Shown in pieces: positions 1 through 7,306 of a stretch of 17,465 nt of DNA (positions within the stretch are counted from its first letter, which is position 1; every line of letters starts with the position of its first letter). Where the stretch lies: the NCBI GenBank assembly GCA_003537755.1, contig DPQS01000075.1, positions 64,503 through 81,967 on the forward strand. The letters run 5' to 3'. The notes below the pieces were generated by a model that did no database searches, was not told the DNA's origin, and saw nothing but the letters and a program-made list of their open reading frames with translations. A program made the translations under genes and the position numbers. Source of the DNA: Clostridiales bacterium. GTDB lineage: Bacteria; Bacillota; Clostridia; Christensenellales; CAG-314.

Positions 1-267
1 ATTGTCGTCAACCGTTGCAACGGCTGTATTGTTGCTGTTCCATTTTTGATTACTGCTGCCGCCCTCTCGCACTGTCAGCGTTGCGGTGTCGTTGATGTCC
101 AACGTCAACACGCTGTCGCTAAGCCTTACTGCCGTTTCTTCAACGGGCGGCTTCGGCGTAGGGTCGGGCGGAACGTCAGGATTTTTTTTGCAAGCGACAA
201 GCGCAAGCGAACATATCAGACACAAAACCAGCGCGACAAGCGCAAATCTGCGTAAATTGTTTTTCAT
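1..267 (-). CDS. Lipoprotein with BIG2-type Ig-like domain, partial (3' end outside window)
   Basis: The reading frame is open from ATG at 267 to the left edge, giving 89 residues with no stop. It starts MKNNLRRFALVALVLCLICS and has a lipobox LVAC with Cys26 as the predicted lipidated residue, so the product should be tethered to the outer face of the membrane. A proline-rich linker (about residues 29-42) follows. The segment RLSDSVLTLDINDTATLTV and then WNSNNTAVATVDDN fits the start of a bacterial Ig-like group 2 domain, in which the WxSxNxxVATVD pattern is typical. The start overlaps the stop of the preceding DUF4838 gene (ATG at 265-267, TGA at 264-266). A G-rich stretch just upstream could serve as ribosome binding site. 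This indicates translational coupling in the same operon. What lies C-terminal to the Ig domain cannot be seen, so a catalytic or binding role is unknown. Lipoprotein and Ig assignment are confident. Confidence 0.85.
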   Translation of the reverse strand, partial: MKNNLRRFALVALVLCLICSLALVACKKNPDVPPDPTPKPPVEETAVRLSDSVLTLDINDTATLTVREGGSSNQKWNSNNTAVATVDDN

Positions 268-2249
268 TTCAACCCCCATCCCTTCCACAATGACTCAAAC
301 GTTTCGTATTGGCTTTCATGGGTCAGATTGAAGTATTGCACGTCATCGTAAAACGCTTTGCGCATAGCGGCAATCTCCGTCTCGGAGAACTTTGCCGCGT
401 GGTACTTGCAAATGATGTACCTCGGAAAAAGCGTTTCCAACAATATGCGGTCGCGCAATGCCTCGTAGGTACCGTTGTTAAGAGCCTTGGTCTTTTCGAT
501 TTCTTTTAGCGCGCTTTCGCAATAGTCGTTCCAACGCTGAAGCATCTTTATCGGCCAATACTTTGCCGTGTAGGTAAACTCGTTGACTACGACCCCGTTG
601 AAGTCGGCGTTGCCGCTGTCGCGCATGTAATCCATGTATGACGTCATTTCGTCAAAGAATTTTTTCATGTACACGCCGCCGTCGCCGTAGTAGTTGTCGA
701 AAAACGTCTTTTCAAGGTCGGCGTAGTCGTAGTTGACATTGAACCACAGTCTGCTGTTGAGGTAACTTTTGAATGCCGTGAAACTCGACGTATACGACGT
801 TTTCCAGTTGCCCATGCTTGTCATCAGTCTGCCGTTGTTAATCTTGGCAAATCGGTAATTTTCCACACAGGCGCGGAAAGTGTTGCACGGAACAAAGTAG
901 TTGTTGCTGTTGATTTCGTAATAGAAGTAGTACACGTTGCCGAACGGTTGCCAATTTTCGATTTGTTCCTTGTCCACAACGTTGATGTCGTCCCAGAACG
1001 TGTAGGAGTAACGAGTTTTACTGCTGCAAATAAGCACGCCTACATGGTCGTTGAATTTCAGACTGTCGTCGAATTTGGGCGCAAATCTCGTGGACTGGTA
1101 GGACAAAAACATTATGTTCGTTTCCTTGACGGGAGTGTTGTGTTCCTCGGCGTAAGCTTTGAGTTTCGCCTGCACAATATCGTCAATGCCGTTGATAAAC
1201 GGAATTATCGCCGCGGCAATGGAACCGTACTGTTGCACCACGGCGGAGCAACTATCGCAATTGCACACGATGTCCTCATCCTGTTGACCGACGGTGACAA
1301 GGTTTCTGTCGGGATACTTTTCGAGAGTAAGATACATAATCTGATCGGCGATCAGCTCCTGCATCTTTTTGAGTTCCTCTATTTTGCCGTGCGCCGTGTA
1401 GCACAGTTGCGCGGCATGTACAAGGTAGTTGTCCCGGTCGTCCACGAAGTTGCAACGTTGGTTGCTGTACCAATCCTTGTTGTCGTCTTCGTACACTTTG
1501 GGCGGCAAAAACATAAATGTAGTATGGCACGGGTCTGCCGTCATGTATGGTTCACCCTGATTGAAACCCATAGAGTACGCTCTCGGCGAAGCCACCGTGT
1601 ACAACGTCTGGTCGACGCGGTAGTCGAAGTCGGGACGTTCCACGATGTCCATTTCGGGCAAATACGAGCCGTCCTTGGTGTAGATGTAGGCGTCAAGGTC
1701 CAGGCAGTCGTAACCGACAAGCACGCGCAGCAATGCAAGCGCGGCAAGGTTGTAACCGCTGTCGCCGTTTGCACGGACAAACACGCTGTTGCCGATGGTT
1801 TGTATTTGATACCCCGTCAAGCCGATATCGTCTGTCGTTTTGCGAAAGCCTGCCGCTTGTTGCAGTTTGTCACTGCCCACAACCAGCAACTTGGCGGAGC
1901 TGCTCCATTCGATTTCCGCGTCGCCGTCGACAACTTCCAGTGCAACACCCGTTGCGCTGTTGATATGCGAAGAGATGAAACCCGCCGCCTTGGCAATGGC
2001 ATTTTTGTGGCTGTCGGAATTGTCTGCCACAATCTTGTACTCCGATGCGCCGTCCACTACAAACGGAACACCTGTATCGGGAATATTGTCCACGCCCTTG
2101 TGCAGACCGTTGGTTGCCTTGTGTTCGGCACGTTCGCTTTCGGCAACGATGTCTTTGCTATTGTCGGGCTGCTTGACGCATGCGCACAGCGAAAACAACG
2201 TAACCGCCACACACACAAAAGCAATTACTTGTAATAATCTTTTTTTCAT
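264..2249 (-). CDS. DUF4838 domain lipoprotein, glycoside-hydrolase-like
   Basis: The product has 661 residues. A signal peptide ends in SLCAC with Cys24 as likely lipidation site, so it is a surface lipoprotein. Residues about 70-205 resemble the alpha-glucuronidase/GH20-type N-terminal alpha/beta domain (LLVVGSD, then GYQIQTIGNSVFVRANGDSG, then a strand leading to PEMDIVERPDFDYR). Residues about 205-470 fit DUF4838, a TIM-barrel-like domain commonly found beside polysaccharide-degradation genes. Its characteristic cluster C329-N-C331-D-S-C334 follows VTVGQQDED. The C-terminal part is mainly helical. The substrate is unknown and no activity can be assigned from motifs. A role in recognising or trimming the same glycan as the operon's rhamnosidase is inference. 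The ATG at 2249 is preceded by GAGGTGG (2258-2264), which lies in the last codons of the upstream gene, only 3 nt away. Confidence 0.85.
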   Translation of the reverse strand: MKKRLLQVIAFVCVAVTLFSLCACVKQPDNSKDIVAESERAEHKATNGLHKGVDNIPDTGVPFVVDGASEYKIVADNSDSHKNAIAKAAGFISSHINSATGVALEVVDGDAEIEWSSSAKLLVVGSDKLQQAAGFRKTTDDIGLTGYQIQTIGNSVFVRANGDSGYNLAALALLRVLVGYDCLDLDAYIYTKDGSYLPEMDIVERPDFDYRVDQTLYTVASPRAYSMGFNQGEPYMTADPCHTTFMFLPPKVYEDDNKDWYSNQRCNFVDDRDNYLVHAAQLCYTAHGKIEELKKMQELIADQIMYLTLEKYPDRNLVTVGQQDEDIVCNCDSCSAVVQQYGSIAAAIIPFINGIDDIVQAKLKAYAEEHNTPVKETNIMFLSYQSTRFAPKFDDSLKFNDHVGVLICSSKTRYSYTFWDDINVVDKEQIENWQPFGNVYYFYYEINSNNYFVPCNTFRACVENYRFAKINNGRLMTSMGNWKTSYTSSFTAFKSYLNSRLWFNVNYDYADLEKTFFDNYYGDGGVYMKKFFDEMTSYMDYMRDSGNADFNGVVVNEFTYTAKYWPIKMLQRWNDYCESALKEIEKTKALNNGTYEALRDRILLETLFPRYIICKYHAAKFSETEIAAMRKAFYDDVQYFNLTHESQYETFESLWKGWGLK

Positions 2250-2252
2250 GCG

Positions 2253-5200
2253 TTACACCACCTCGAAGTAAATCGTTTTCGTGCCGATGTTACCGGCTTC
2301 GTCGATTGCCGTAATAGTAAATTTGTATGTGCCTTTTTGTTTGCACACCACGGCTTGTCTGGTTACAAGTTGTTTCTGTCCGGTAGGGGTTGTAAGGTAC
2401 ATGTACACCGTCAGATTGTCCGACGAGGTAAAGTCGTCTGTCACCGTAAACTCCGGCACAAGCACCTTTTCGCCGAGTCCGACGGTACCGGGTACGGAAG
2501 AAGTAACGGTGATTGTCGGCTCGACGGAGTCGTACACGGCAACTTCGTACGTCCACGGGTTCTCAAACGGAGCGACATACAAAAACAATTCCTCTTCCCT
2601 GACGGTGTAAACCACTTTGTATGCGCCGGATTGTTCGATGACAAAGTCGTATTCGATGCCGGCATCGCAACCGTTCAGTTCCACGCCGTTGACGTCCTTG
2701 ACAAAACTTCCGTCGGGAGCAAATACTTGCATAAATACCGTTACATTGGGACAAATTACATCGCCGACGCTTATCGACGGCATATGAATAATATCCCCGA
2801 GTTTGCCGATAGAGGCAACTTCGCCGTTTATCACGATGTACGGGCGAACAAGGTCCTCATCCTGCCCCTCAAACTTGTACTTGCGAATGGACATGACGGA
2901 GAATTTGTTACCTGCCTTGGCGTCGGTAAGTTCCACGGAAAGATATACCTTGTCCGAGGTAAACCCGTCAAACTTGCCTCCGTTTGCCGTTTCGACGGGT
3001 ACAAACGCCGCGCCGTCGTAGACGAATGCGCCGTTTTCGAATCCGAGAGAAATGTCAAACGCGTCGCCGACAAAACTGTAGTCGGTGCGGTATGACTTGT
3101 CTCCGACAAACAGCCACATCTTGCCGCTTTCCTGTCTGAACACCGCCTGTACGGCGTTGTCGGAATTTGCCGCGTCTGTAAGAGTTACTACCGCACGCGT
3201 GTAACTGTCTGCTCCGCCGAAGCAACGGAACACGAAACCCGACTGCTCCGCGACAACTGCATTGGCATAGGTAAAACTCATTTTGCCGTCGCTTGCAGCC
3301 GTCAGAACGTAACCGTCGTTAGAGGACTTTTCTCCAGAGGCGTTGGTTGCCACAAAGTAATTTTCGTATTTAAGGTAACCCTCTTCGTAGATAATTACAC
3401 ATGGCACGTCGCGGCTGAACAATTCCGTACCTTCGCACAGGTAAGTAACCTTGATTGTTTCGCCGTTGACCGCAATCTTTGGCACAAAACTTTCACCGCT
3501 GTCGAAAATTTCCGTCTTGCCGCCGTACTCCACCCGTACGGTGCAAGGAAGTTTGTGTACGCCGTCATTGTCGTATTTGTTGGCATACACTTGCGGAAGC
3601 GTAAATGACGCTTCGGAAACAAACATCTGCGGCAATGTAATGTCGTCCACCAACACCGGCGCCGCATTTGCCGTAACAGTTACATCGTAGCTGACGGTTT
3701 TGCTGTTTCCCACGTAGTCGACAGCCGTGTACACGACTTGCCACGTACCCGTCTTTTCGGGGCGGAAACCGCCGTCGGTGCGCAGCGTGATATCTCCGCT
3801 TTTGGCATATACGGACAATTGTATATTTCCGTTGCCGCCGCTTGTCGTTGCCGCGGCATAGGGGACTAATTCGCCTGCCTTTGCCGAAGTCACTCTGTCG
3901 GCAGACACATCTATCGTCATAGGGTTTGCCTTTGCATTGGCATGCACCCACAGTACCTTTTGCGCCGTTATACCGCTGCCGCCGGTTGCGGTGTAAACAA
4001 TTGCGTAGTAACCCGCATACTTGGCGACAAACTTGCCGTCCACCAGGCTTACCGATGTTTTGTTGTCGCTTGTGTAGTTGTACCACACATTGGCGGTCAC
4101 GTCGACTTTGCCGCCGTACAGGTCGTAAGCCGACGCCGAGGGCACGGGATAACTCTTGCCTACAACGGCTTCGGGCATTACGTCGTAATCGGTGTCAACG
4201 GTGATTGCAGGTTGCTCCGTCACTTCAAAGTCGCTGCTTGACAAATCCACACCGGCAACCTTGGTAATACAAAACTGCGCGTGAGTAGCCGTGTAGTTTT
4301 CCGCCGTAATCGACAGTTTCACGTAGCCGCTCTTAAATCCGCTCCACACCGAGTCGTAGTAACGGGAGTCGTCAAGGTCGGTGACAATCTTTTTGAAATT
4401 CGTGCTGTCTACGCGCACCTTGTCTTTGTCGGGATTGGGATCATTGTAGTTTTTGTCGTCAGGCACGTTGAAGTTGGTCGCATGCCAGATTTGTTGCGTC
4501 GTCGGGTCGTAACTGAAACGGAACGGATAGTCGTCGTTGTAAATATCATAGGTGTACTTCGCCGAACCGACGATTGTATTTTGTCCGCGCAAGGGCATGT
4601 TGATCCACTGTCCCATGCCGTCGTTTTTGTGCACTTCCGTGATGTCGTCAAGCGTGCCGGGCTTGTAGTTTTCCAATCCTACGGGCTTTTGTCCGTTACC
4701 GCAAGCCGCCGCAAAGGCAACACCCTTGTCGTCTTGCGAAGTACGCTCGTTGACAATAATTTTGATGTAAACGTCGGGATTTTCGAAGTCTGTCAGCGTG
4801 ACGATAAAACGCGTAAATGCGCCGGAACCTACCGTCTGATTGATGACAAAACCTTCCACAAAGTAGTTGTCCGCAGTAAGATTACTTACCGCAATGGCTT
4901 GGTTTATCGTAAAAGTATCCTTTTGCGCAAGGGACACAACCACACCTTTGCCGTCCTTGTTACGCACATTGTCGGGCGTTTTGTAGACGGCGGAAGAATT
5001 TTTGTCTTTTACCGAATAGGTTGCGCAGTCGACGGAAAATTTGTGCGACTCGCAGTAAACCTTGCCGTCCGCCTTTGCCGTGTAGGTAAGTTTGTACTCG
5101 CCGCTGAGTCCCAACCTGACTTCGTCGGCATAGGACGAAGTGCCGTCGGGAAACACCAACGTGTGGGACACCTCGGCCTGCACGCCGTCAAGTTGTCTGT

Positions 5201-5378
5201 CGGGGACAACAAAGGTTTGTCCGTACGAATATTTGTCGGCAACCGTTTCGCCCGTCCACTTGTATTTGGGAGCAATCTCTCCTGCCACGGCAGGCAGTAT
5301 CGCCGCGACGGCGCAAAACAGCAACAGCGACACAAGCGCAAGCATGATCGTCTTGTTTTTTGTTGTAGTGATTTTCAT
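2253..5378 (-). CDS. Large secreted multi-domain Ig-like / laminin-G-like protein
   Basis: The product has 1041 residues. An N-terminal Sec signal peptide (basic start, hydrophobic residues about 11-31, likely cleavage near AVAG at 30-33) has no lipobox. No LPXTG motif or C-terminal membrane anchor is present. By eye the mature protein is a string of beta modules: an Ig-like module (about 34-117), a large concanavalin/laminin-G-like module (about 125-375), three Ig-like modules (about 395-480, 485-570, 575-665), a second laminin-G-like module (about 670-838), and two Ig-like modules (about 845-945, 953-1041). Pairs such as TAVDYVGNSKTVSYDVTV and TAIDEAGNIGTKTIYFEV are typical of HYR/DUF5011-like Ig repeats. 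No catalytic motif was recognised. A glycan-binding or scaffolding role at the cell surface is inferred from the modules and from its place between the sugar permeases and two lipoproteins. GGAGA (5383-5387) supports the start at 5378. Confidence 0.8.
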   Translation of the reverse strand: MKITTTKNKTIMLALVSLLLFCAVAAILPAVAGEIAPKYKWTGETVADKYSYGQTFVVPDRQLDGVQAEVSHTLVFPDGTSSYADEVRLGLSGEYKLTYTAKADGKVYCESHKFSVDCATYSVKDKNSSAVYKTPDNVRNKDGKGVVVSLAQKDTFTINQAIAVSNLTADNYFVEGFVINQTVGSGAFTRFIVTLTDFENPDVYIKIIVNERTSQDDKGVAFAAACGNGQKPVGLENYKPGTLDDITEVHKNDGMGQWINMPLRGQNTIVGSAKYTYDIYNDDYPFRFSYDPTTQQIWHATNFNVPDDKNYNDPNPDKDKVRVDSTNFKKIVTDLDDSRYYDSVWSGFKSGYVKLSITAENYTATHAQFCITKVAGVDLSSSDFEVTEQPAITVDTDYDVMPEAVVGKSYPVPSASAYDLYGGKVDVTANVWYNYTSDNKTSVSLVDGKFVAKYAGYYAIVYTATGGSGITAQKVLWVHANAKANPMTIDVSADRVTSAKAGELVPYAAATTSGGNGNIQLSVYAKSGDITLRTDGGFRPEKTGTWQVVYTAVDYVGNSKTVSYDVTVTANAAPVLVDDITLPQMFVSEASFTLPQVYANKYDNDGVHKLPCTVRVEYGGKTEIFDSGESFVPKIAVNGETIKVTYLCEGTELFSRDVPCVIIYEEGYLKYENYFVATNASGEKSSNDGYVLTAASDGKMSFTYANAVVAEQSGFVFRCFGGADSYTRAVVTLTDAANSDNAVQAVFRQESGKMWLFVGDKSYRTDYSFVGDAFDISLGFENGAFVYDGAAFVPVETANGGKFDGFTSDKVYLSVELTDAKAGNKFSVMSIRKYKFEGQDEDLVRPYIVINGEVASIGKLGDIIHMPSISVGDVICPNVTVFMQVFAPDGSFVKDVNGVELNGCDAGIEYDFVIEQSGAYKVVYTVREEELFLYVAPFENPWTYEVAVYDSVEPTITVTSSVPGTVGLGEKVLVPEFTVTDDFTSSDNLTVYMYLTTPTGQKQLVTRQAVVCKQKGTYKFTITAIDEAGNIGTKTIYFEVV

Positions 5379-5395
5379 GTTTTCTCCGAAATAAT

Positions 5396-5415
5396 TGCCA
5401 CGGTTTGTCGTGGCA
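5396..5415 (-). other. Intergenic hairpin upstream of the 1041-residue gene
   Basis: TGCCACG (5396-5402) and CGTGGCA (5409-5415) form a perfect 7-bp stem with a 6-nt loop. It lies in the 93-nt gap between the MalG-type permease and the large Ig-like protein, the longest gap in the operon. On the transcribed strand it is followed by AATTATTT rather than a T-run, so it is a poor intrinsic terminator. It could be a processing or stability element that sets different expression for the genes on each side (inference). Confidence 0.4.
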
Positions 5416-5471
5416 GAAGTCGCATGCGGAACTTGGACTCCGCTGCAAACTGTTACCTGACTGTGCCGATA

Positions 5472-6350
5472 TCAGCCCTTTACGCCGCCGACGGTCAGGT
5501 TGCCCATCAACTTTTTGTTGGCAAAGATAAAGATTACTATTACAGGTGCCAGCACCACGGTTGCCGCAGACATAATCATCGGCACATAAGCGTTGGACTG
5601 CGTAATGAGATACAAGCCGTATGAAAGCACGGGCATAGACTTCAAAAACAGTAACGGCGTTTGGTAGTCGTTCCAGTAAGTGATGAAGTTGAGCAGGAAT
5701 ATTGTCAGAAATACGTTTTTGGCAAGGGGCAACGCTATGCGGAACATCAATGACAAGTCGCCCGCGCCGTCGATTCTTGCCGCCTCGAAGAAGGAGTCGG
5801 GCAATGCGGCAAAGGTTTCGTAAAATACCAGGAAATACAGCCCCAGGAAAGACGCACTCTGCAACCACATACCCCAGACCGTGTTGTAGATACCCAGTGA
5901 TTGCGCCACTTTTATCTGAGAAGGAAGCGAGCCGACAATGGGCACCGTCATTGTAACAAGTACTATTGCGTACACAATCCTGGACAAGCGGTACTTGTAT
6001 CTGGCGCAACAGTACGCCGTTATGCATGTTACCGCCGTATTAAACAGCGCGCACCCTACCGAATACAGAATCGAGTTGAACAGCATTTGCGGAAACATGG
6101 CGTACAACGGTTGTCCCTTGATACCTCCGACCTGTATCTTGTACAGTTTGATTGCCTCGGCAAAATTGTTGACTATCTTTTCGGGCAGTCCCACGGGGTT
6201 GGTCTGAAAGTCACGCGGCGCCTTGAATGCCGAAATCATCGCCCACACCAGCAAACCGACAAGTGTCAGCGAGTAGATTGCCAACAAAACAAACAGAATA
6301 ATGAAAAACGGACTTGTTTTACTGCGCCTGGCAGCGGATTTTTGCATCAT
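5472..6350 (-). CDS. Carbohydrate ABC transporter permease, MalG type
   Basis: The product has 292 residues and is an inner-membrane permease subunit that should pair with the MalF-type subunit encoded just upstream. A first membrane span lies at about residues 14-40. The EAA loop that contacts the ATPase is present (EAARIDGAGDLSLMFRIALP, residues 189-208), with the expected Gly and the I-x-LP end. The C-terminus GNLTVGGVKG is typical of the family. The reading frame stays open further upstream, but the start at 6350 is chosen because AAGGAGGA (6357-6364) lies 6 nt before it and because it begins 2 nt after the stop of the preceding permease. A second ATG follows immediately. The imported sugar cannot be read from the sequence. 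A rhamnose-containing oligosaccharide is inferred from the neighbouring GH78 enzyme. Confidence 0.93.
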   Translation of the reverse strand: MMQKSAARRSKTSPFFIILFVLLAIYSLTLVGLLVWAMISAFKAPRDFQTNPVGLPEKIVNNFAEAIKLYKIQVGGIKGQPLYAMFPQMLFNSILYSVGCALFNTAVTCITAYCCARYKYRLSRIVYAIVLVTMTVPIVGSLPSQIKVAQSLGIYNTVWGMWLQSASFLGLYFLVFYETFAALPDSFFEAARIDGAGDLSLMFRIALPLAKNVFLTIFLLNFITYWNDYQTPLLFLKSMPVLSYGLYLITQSNAYVPMIMSAATVVLAPVIVIFIFANKKLMGNLTVGGVKG

Positions 6351-6352
6351 TG

Positions 6353-7279
6353 TCAATCCTCCTTCGGTCCGTATCTGTGGAGCAAATACCTTACGCCGAA
6401 GGTAAGAGGTATCGCTATTGCGCTGAAAATAAGTCCCAACGCCGACAAGGAGCACAATGCCTGTTTGTCGTTGTAGGTTGTCGCTTCGCTTGTCTTGCGG
6501 AAGAAATAATACCCGAAGGTGTCAAGGTCCGCAGGAGGCGCCCAACCGTAGAAAGAAAACAGAAACATCTGATTCATAAATATGCTTGCAACGCCCGTCA
6601 CCAGAAACACGCTGATTGTAGAGAACGTCATAGGCAACACGATATGCCAGAACTCCTGAAACTGCGTTGCGCCGTCGATTTTTGCCGCCTCGATGAGCGA
6701 CGGCTCGATGGAATCCATCTTGTTGGTGTACACCAGTACCGACGTGCCGAACGATACGAATATGTCGTAAAAAATGATGACGGCAAGTCGGGTTTCATTG
6801 TTGGAAAACAACCCTTGCGGAGTTTCCTTCAGGTTGAACAACCCGGCAATAATCTCCGGGAAGGCATTGTCGGCAAAGTAGCGATAGATTGTAACCAGCA
6901 CAATGGCGGGAATGATGGACGGCAAAAACATCAGCACTCGAAACATGCTTGACATTGTGCGCTTTTTGTACACGTAGTAAGCAAACATCAGTCCCGTTGT
7001 CAGGCCGACAACAAGGTGAATCACGTAGCCAAGCAGCGATACACGCAACATATTAAGCGCAGGACCCGTGGTAAGAAACTTGAATTGATCGGCAAAATTG
7101 GCAAACGTAAATGTGATTTCGCCTGTTACGGGATCCACGTTCTGAAACGCCATTGCAATAGAGTTTGCGTTGACATATACGTAGAACACACAGAAGTGCA
7201 ACACGGGAAACGCCATCAGTAATGCGTACACCCATTTGTTACCCGTCCGTCCTACCTTGTTTTTGGATTTGTTTAGCAT
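6353..7279 (-). CDS. Carbohydrate ABC transporter permease, MalF type
   Basis: The product has 308 residues and is the partner permease of the following MalG-type subunit. A hydrophobic span lies near residues 16-40, followed by an external loop (about 45-70) and further spans. The EAA motif is at about 197-216 (EAAKIDGATQFQEFWHIVLP), which is the cytoplasmic coupling site for the ATPase. AAAGGA (7287-7292) sits 7 nt before the ATG. The gene begins 27 nt after the stop of the binding-protein gene and ends 2 nt before the next start, so co-expression is clear. No nucleotide-binding ATPase is encoded in the window. In many Bacillota a shared MsmK/MalK-type ATPase serves several such importers, and that is the likely arrangement here (inference). 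Confidence 0.93.
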   Translation of the reverse strand: MLNKSKNKVGRTGNKWVYALLMAFPVLHFCVFYVYVNANSIAMAFQNVDPVTGEITFTFANFADQFKFLTTGPALNMLRVSLLGYVIHLVVGLTTGLMFAYYVYKKRTMSSMFRVLMFLPSIIPAIVLVTIYRYFADNAFPEIIAGLFNLKETPQGLFSNNETRLAVIIFYDIFVSFGTSVLVYTNKMDSIEPSLIEAAKIDGATQFQEFWHIVLPMTFSTISVFLVTGVASIFMNQMFLFSFYGWAPPADLDTFGYYFFRKTSEATTYNDKQALCSLSALGLIFSAIAIPLTFGVRYLLHRYGPKED

Positions 7280-7306
7280 AGTTTTATCCTTTGTCCGTAC
7301 GGATTG

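Noticed and set aside
948..2234. Long plus-strand open frame (428 codons) opposite the DUF4838 gene
   Set aside because: It is antisense to a gene with a signal peptide, a lipobox and recognised domains. Its translation is His/Val/Arg-rich with no motif and no ribosome binding site, so it is a codon-bias shadow.
4281..5624. Plus-strand open frame (447 codons) opposite the Ig-like gene and crossing into the permease gene
   Set aside because: It spans the antisense of two real genes and their intergenic gap, has a low-complexity V/R/H-rich translation, and shows no domain.
6351..6455. Upstream extension of the MalG-type permease by 35 residues
   Set aside because: It would overlap the preceding permease gene, while the internal ATG at 6350 has a perfect AGGAGG-type site and a 2-nt intergenic gap.
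7294..7303. 10-bp palindrome TCCGTACGGA between the binding-protein and permease genes
   Set aside because: It is short, with no T-run or promoter nearby, so chance is as likely as function.
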